Below are positions 6,027 to 8,731 of a stretch of DNA of 8,731 nucleotides, piece by piece. Origin of the DNA: Candidatus Hydrogenedentota bacterium (GTDB lineage Bacteria; Hydrogenedentota; Hydrogenedentia; Hydrogenedentales; SLHB01). The DNA lies in assembly GCA_023384315.1 (NCBI GenBank), contig JAHDWY010000093.1, positions 1 through 8,731 of the forward strand, given 5' to 3'. Positions within the stretch are counted from its first letter, which is position 1; the number at the start of each line of letters is the position of its first letter. The position numbers were made by a program, and so were the translations under genes. The notes below the pieces were generated by a model, which worked only from the letters and a program-made list of their open reading frames with translations, searched no databases and had not been told where the DNA came from.

Positions 6027-6055
6027 GGGTCAACCCCTCAAGTGAACCCGCGGGT

Positions 6056-6082
6056 ACCAGCCGCATTGGGCGAACGGCTGGT
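6056..6082. repeat. 8-bp inverted repeat in the leader of the membrane-protein gene
   Basis: ACCAGCCG (6056-6063) and CGGCTGGT (6075-6082) are perfect inverted arms around an 11-base loop. A separate perfect 10-bp palindrome, ACCCGCGGGT (6046-6055), abuts it. Both lie between the aconitase terminator and the ribosome site of the membrane-protein gene. They could be leader RNA structure or a protein-binding site. No T-run follows on either strand. Confidence 0.45.
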
Positions 6083-6088
6083 CCCTCG

Positions 6089-6115
6089 AAAAAAAGCGCC
6101 CCCGGGAGGTGCGCT
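6089..6115 (-). terminator. Intrinsic terminator of the aconitase gene
   Basis: On the minus strand AGCGC pairs with GCGCT (6111-6115 and 6095-6099), with possible further CC/GG pairing inside. The stem runs straight into seven Ts (complement of 6089-6095). The hairpin begins at the last base of the aconitase TGA stop (6115-6117). This is a compact, standard rho-independent terminator and suggests aconitase is transcribed alone or as the last gene of its unit. Confidence 0.88.
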
Positions 6116-8385
6116 CAGGCGTTTACACCGCTGCGAATCAGGTTTAACGCGCTTCCCGCTCTAAACCACTCGATCTGGTTCTCATTGTACGTATGGTTGA
6201 CCTTGAACTCGTCGGTAGTGCCGTCGGCATGGCGCAACACAATGGTCAAGGGCTTTCCCGGTGCGAACTCCGTCAGTCCCACAATATCGATGGTGTCGTC
6301 TTCCTGGACCTTGTCATAGTCGGCCTTGTCGGCAAACGTCAGCGCGAGCATGCCCTGCTTCTTGAGGTTGGTTTCATGGATACGCGCGAAGCTGCGAACC
6401 AGGATAGCTCGCACGCCGAGATGCCGCGGCTCCATGGCCGCGTGTTCCCGGGAGGAACCCTCGCCGTAGTTCTCATCACCCACCACGACCGTCCCAATTC
6501 CCGATTCCTTATACGCTCGCTGAGTCGTCGGCACGGGGCCATATTCGCCGGTGAGTTGATTCTTCACCTTGTTGGCTTCGTCGTTGAACGCGTTGATGGC
6601 GCCGATGAAGCAGTTCTCAGAAATGTTGTCGAGATGCCCCCGGTACCGCAGCCACGGCCCGGCCATGGATATGTGGTCCGTCGTGCACTTCCCCTTTGCC
6701 TTGAGCAGGAGGCGCAGGCCCGCTAAGTCCGTACCTTCCCACGCGGGGAAGGGATCAAGGAGTTGGAGGCGCTTGGAGTCGGGTTTGACAACGACTTCCA
6801 CATGGCTACCGTCCTCTGCGGGCGCTTGATACCCCGGATCCTCGCACGCAAACCCTTTGGCGGGCAATTCCTCGCCGGATGGCGGGTCGAGTTTGACCTG
6901 CTTCCCGTCTTCCGTAGTTAACGTGTCCGTCAGCGGGTTGAACCGCAGGTCGCCCGCGAGTGCCAGCGCGGTGACCAGTTCCGGCGATGTGACAAAAGCA
7001 TGCGTCTTCGGATTGCCGTCGTTGCGCTTCGCGAAGTTGCGGTTGAAGGACGTGACGATTGTATTTGGTTCGTCGTCGCCACCATGACGGTGACGTGCCC
7101 ATTGACCGATGCACGGGCCGCAAGCATTGGCGAGCACCACGCCGCCGATGGCTTCAAAGTCCTTGAGAATGCCGTCGCGTTCCACCGTGTAGCGGACTTG
7201 CTCCGAGCCCGGCGTGATGGTGAATTCGGCCTTCGCTTTGATGCCCTTCTCGCTGGCCTGACGCGCCAGAGACGCGGAGCGTGACATGTCTTCGTACGAA
7301 GAATTCGTGCAGGACCCGATAAGCCCCACTTCAATGGTCGTCGGCCAGTCGTGTTCCTTGGCCGCCTCCCCGAGTTTTGAAATGGGCCAGGCCAAGTCGG
7401 GCGTGAACGGGCCGTTTACGTGGGGCTCCAGCGTGCACAGGTCGATCTCGATGAGCTGGTCGTAGTATTCCGATGGATTGGAGTAGACCTCCGGGTCGGG
7501 CCGGAGATGCGCCCGATGAGCCTCAGCCGCCTCCGCCACGTCGGCCCGATCCGTTGCGCGCAGGTACCGCGCCATAGAGTCGTCATACGCGAAGATCGAG
7601 GTTGTCGCACCAATTTCCGCACCCATGTTGCAGACGGTGCCTTTGCCCGTACACGACAGAGACTCCGAACCGGGGCCAAAGTACTCGACAATCGCGCCAG
7701 TGCCGCCCTTTACGGTGAGAATACCAGCGACCTTCAGGATGATGTCCTTAGCCGAAGCCCAGCCACTAAGTTTTCCGGTCAGGTGGACGCCGATGACCTT
7801 CGGAAACTTCAGTTCCCAAGCCATCCCCGCCATCACGTCGACCGCGTCCGCGCCGCCCACGCCAATGGCAATCATGCCAAGTCCGCCCGCATTCGGCGTG
7901 TGGGAGTCCGTGCCGATCATCATGCCGCCGGGGAAGGCGTAGTTCTCGAGCACGACCTGGTGAATGATCCCCGCGCCCGGTTTCCAGAAGCCGATGCCGT
8001 ACTTATCCGAAACGGACGACAGAAAATCGTAGACTTCCTTGTTGACGTCGAGTGCAGTCAGCAAGTCCTCGCGCGCGCCGACTTTCGCCTGAATGAGGTG
8101 GTCGCAATGGACCGTCGACGGCACCGCCGTCTTGGCCCGGCCGGCTTGCATGAACTGCAGCAACGCCATCTGGGCCGTGGCATCCTGCATGGCGACCCGA
8201 TCGGGCGCAAAATCCACGTAGGATTCGCCCCGCGTGTAGGCCTTCTTCGCGGCGCCGTCAAACAAGTGCGCGTAGAGGATCTTCTCCGTCAGGGTCAACG
8301 GCCGGCCAAGCACCTTTCGCGCCGCCGCGACGCGGTCCGCGATGCGGCCGTACACCGCCTGTATCATGTCAACGTCAAATGCCAT
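6115..8385 (-). CDS. Aconitate hydratase, mitochondrial type
   Basis: Aconitase interconverts citrate and isocitrate through cis-aconitate in the TCA cycle, in the cytoplasm. The protein has 756 residues, close to mature mitochondrial aconitase (about 754) and much shorter than the bacterial AcnA or AcnB classes. The three [4Fe-4S] ligands are Cys359 in GSCTNSSYED, and Cys422 and Cys425 in ACGPCIGQW; these are within one residue of the porcine enzyme numbering. Other landmarks are TVHCDHLIQA (91-100), GTDSHTPNAGGLGMIAIGVG (158-177), VKGGTGAIVEYFG (225-237), SFNRNFAKRNDGN (446-458), TTDHISMAGPWLRYRGHL (568-585) and the swivel-domain loop YGEGSSREHAA (640-650). All domains are complete. The ATG at 8385 has a strong AGGTGA about five bases upstream. 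A terminator follows directly. The gene symbol is left blank because acnA usually denotes a different class; acn would be acceptable. Confidence 0.97.
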   Translation of the reverse strand: MAFDVDMIQAVYGRIADRVAAARKVLGRPLTLTEKILYAHLFDGAAKKAYTRGESYVDFAPDRVAMQDATAQMALLQFMQAGRAKTAVPSTVHCDHLIQAKVGAREDLLTALDVNKEVYDFLSSVSDKYGIGFWKPGAGIIHQVVLENYAFPGGMMIGTDSHTPNAGGLGMIAIGVGGADAVDVMAGMAWELKFPKVIGVHLTGKLSGWASAKDIILKVAGILTVKGGTGAIVEYFGPGSESLSCTGKGTVCNMGAEIGATTSIFAYDDSMARYLRATDRADVAEAAEAHRAHLRPDPEVYSNPSEYYDQLIEIDLCTLEPHVNGPFTPDLAWPISKLGEAAKEHDWPTTIEVGLIGSCTNSSYEDMSRSASLARQASEKGIKAKAEFTITPGSEQVRYTVERDGILKDFEAIGGVVLANACGPCIGQWARHRHGGDDEPNTIVTSFNRNFAKRNDGNPKTHAFVTSPELVTALALAGDLRFNPLTDTLTTEDGKQVKLDPPSGEELPAKGFACEDPGYQAPAEDGSHVEVVVKPDSKRLQLLDPFPAWEGTDLAGLRLLLKAKGKCTTDHISMAGPWLRYRGHLDNISENCFIGAINAFNDEANKVKNQLTGEYGPVPTTQRAYKESGIGTVVVGDENYGEGSSREHAAMEPRHLGVRAILVRSFARIHETNLKKQGMLALTFADKADYDKVQEDDTIDIVGLTEFAPGKPLTIVLRHADGTTDEFKVNHTYNENQIEWFRAGSALNLIRSGVNA

Positions 8386-8404
8386 ATCTTCACCTCGCCT
8401 GTCG

Positions 8405-8417
8405 CAGGGATTCCCTG
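8405..8417. promoter_or_regulatory. Palindrome upstream of aconitase, possible operator
   Basis: CAGGGA (8405-8410) and TCCCTG (8412-8417) are perfect inverted arms around a single base, 20-32 bases before the aconitase ATG and just upstream of its ribosome site. A second, weaker inverted pair, TGATC (8416-8420) and GATCA (8428-8432), overlaps it. Both would lie in the leader just after the promoter candidate. A regulator site is possible but no known binding motif is recognised. Confidence 0.3.
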
Positions 8418-8444
8418 ATCATGTGCCGATCAACGCGAACCTGC

Positions 8445-8474
8445 ATTCTATAACGGTTTCGCGGATTGGGGCAA
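8445..8474 (-). promoter_or_regulatory. Weak promoter candidate for aconitase
   Basis: On the minus strand TAGAAT (complement of 8445-8450) is a five-of-six -10. It is preceded at 18 bases by TTGCCC (complement of 8469-8474), a four-of-six -35. It is about 60 bases upstream of the ATG, in the short gap after the upstream gene. This is the best sigma70-like match in that gap, but it is not strong. Confidence 0.35.
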
Positions 8475-8494
8475 ATCGGGACCCCGTGCAACCT

Positions 8495-8731
8495 TTACCT
8501 TGCGACCGGTGTCGACGCAAACGGGGCTTCGTCGTCCGTCGCTTTCATTTCATCGTCGAGCAATGGAAGGCCTGTATCGAAGAGCCGGTTAAACGCTACA
8601 CGAAAAACGTTCACGAGACTGAGCGTGGGGTACACCGCGTCGTTGTCACCGTTGGCCGGCTGCGGAAAACGGGCGGCGATCAGATTCGCATAACGTCTAT
8701 CGACGCCGGCATCGCTCGGCTGGAGTGAAAG
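8495..8731 (-). CDS. 3' end of an unidentified gene (partial, 78 codons visible)
   Basis: An open minus-strand frame enters from the right edge and ends at TAA (complement of 8495-8497), with 78 residues visible. It looks coding: DRRYANLIAARFPQPANGDN near its start, then TLSLVNVFRVAFNRLFD, which suits an amphipathic helix, and an acidic tail (LLDDEMKATDDEAP) ending in STPVAR. Two + strand open frames over the same bases are less convincing. The family is not recognised, as too little is visible. It lies 109 bases upstream of the aconitase ATG in the same direction. No clear terminator separates them, so co-transcription cannot be excluded. Confidence 0.6.
   Translation of the reverse strand, partial: LSLQPSDAGVDRRYANLIAARFPQPANGDNDAVYPTLSLVNVFRVAFNRLFDTGLPLLDDEMKATDDEAPFASTPVAR

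Noticed and set aside
7420..8418. A 332-codon + strand open frame antisense to aconitase
   Set aside because: It is opposite conserved aconitase sequence and has His/Arg-heavy composition with no recognisable domain.
8342..8728. + strand open frames at the right edge
   Set aside because: They start inside the aconitase gene in antisense. The minus-strand frame (8731-8495) has more protein-like composition and matches the local gene direction.

Overview
The window is GC-rich chromosomal DNA from a bacterium, most likely Gram-negative. This rests on a lipoprotein-type signal, a TolA-like periplasmic helix and a sigma70-type promoter. The aconitase is the ~755-residue mitochondrial type rather than the ~890-residue AcnA or AcnB types common in proteobacteria. 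Together with HEAT-repeat and orphan lipoprotein genes, this fits an under-sampled candidate phylum (Hydrogenedentota- or FCB-like), but that placement is only inference. No tRNA, rRNA, CRISPR array, transposon or integrase was seen, and no gene-free stretch exceeds 300 bases.

Layout. On the + strand at the left edge are the last 23 codons of one gene and, two codons after its stop, a HEAT-repeat gene (80-688). Everything else is on the minus strand. A 14-bp-stem hairpin at 718-748 separates the HEAT gene from convergent leuD and can terminate both. Reading leftward from a strong promoter at about 5125, the genes are a degenerate GGDEF protein with a C-terminal ribbon-helix-helix (RHH) segment (5047-4400), a repeat-rich putative lipoprotein (4354-2885), leuC (2863-1457) and leuD (1383-796). 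Gaps are 45, 21 and 73 bases with no obvious internal terminator, so they probably form one operon. Upstream lie a six-helix membrane protein of unknown function (6026-5229) and a mitochondrial-type aconitase (8385-6115) that ends in its own U-tract terminator. The right edge holds the 3' end of another minus-strand gene (8731-8495), an open frame with no start inside the window.

How the genes may work together. LeuC and LeuD form isopropylmalate isomerase for leucine synthesis, and aconitase serves the TCA cycle; both belong to the same [4Fe-4S] dehydratase superfamily. The most unusual part is the head of the leu operon. Its first gene encodes a GGDEF fold that has lost catalytic residues and carries a putative RHH DNA-binding tail. 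The promoter has a consensus -35, 17-bp spacing and an extended -10, and its -10 lies inside a perfect 10-bp inverted repeat. The simplest model is an autoregulated switch in which a nucleotide-sensing or formerly nucleotide-sensing repressor controls itself, a novel envelope protein built on five KATFGLVG-type motifs, and leucine biosynthesis. The promoter, repeats and protein motifs are visible in the sequence; the regulatory link is inferred.
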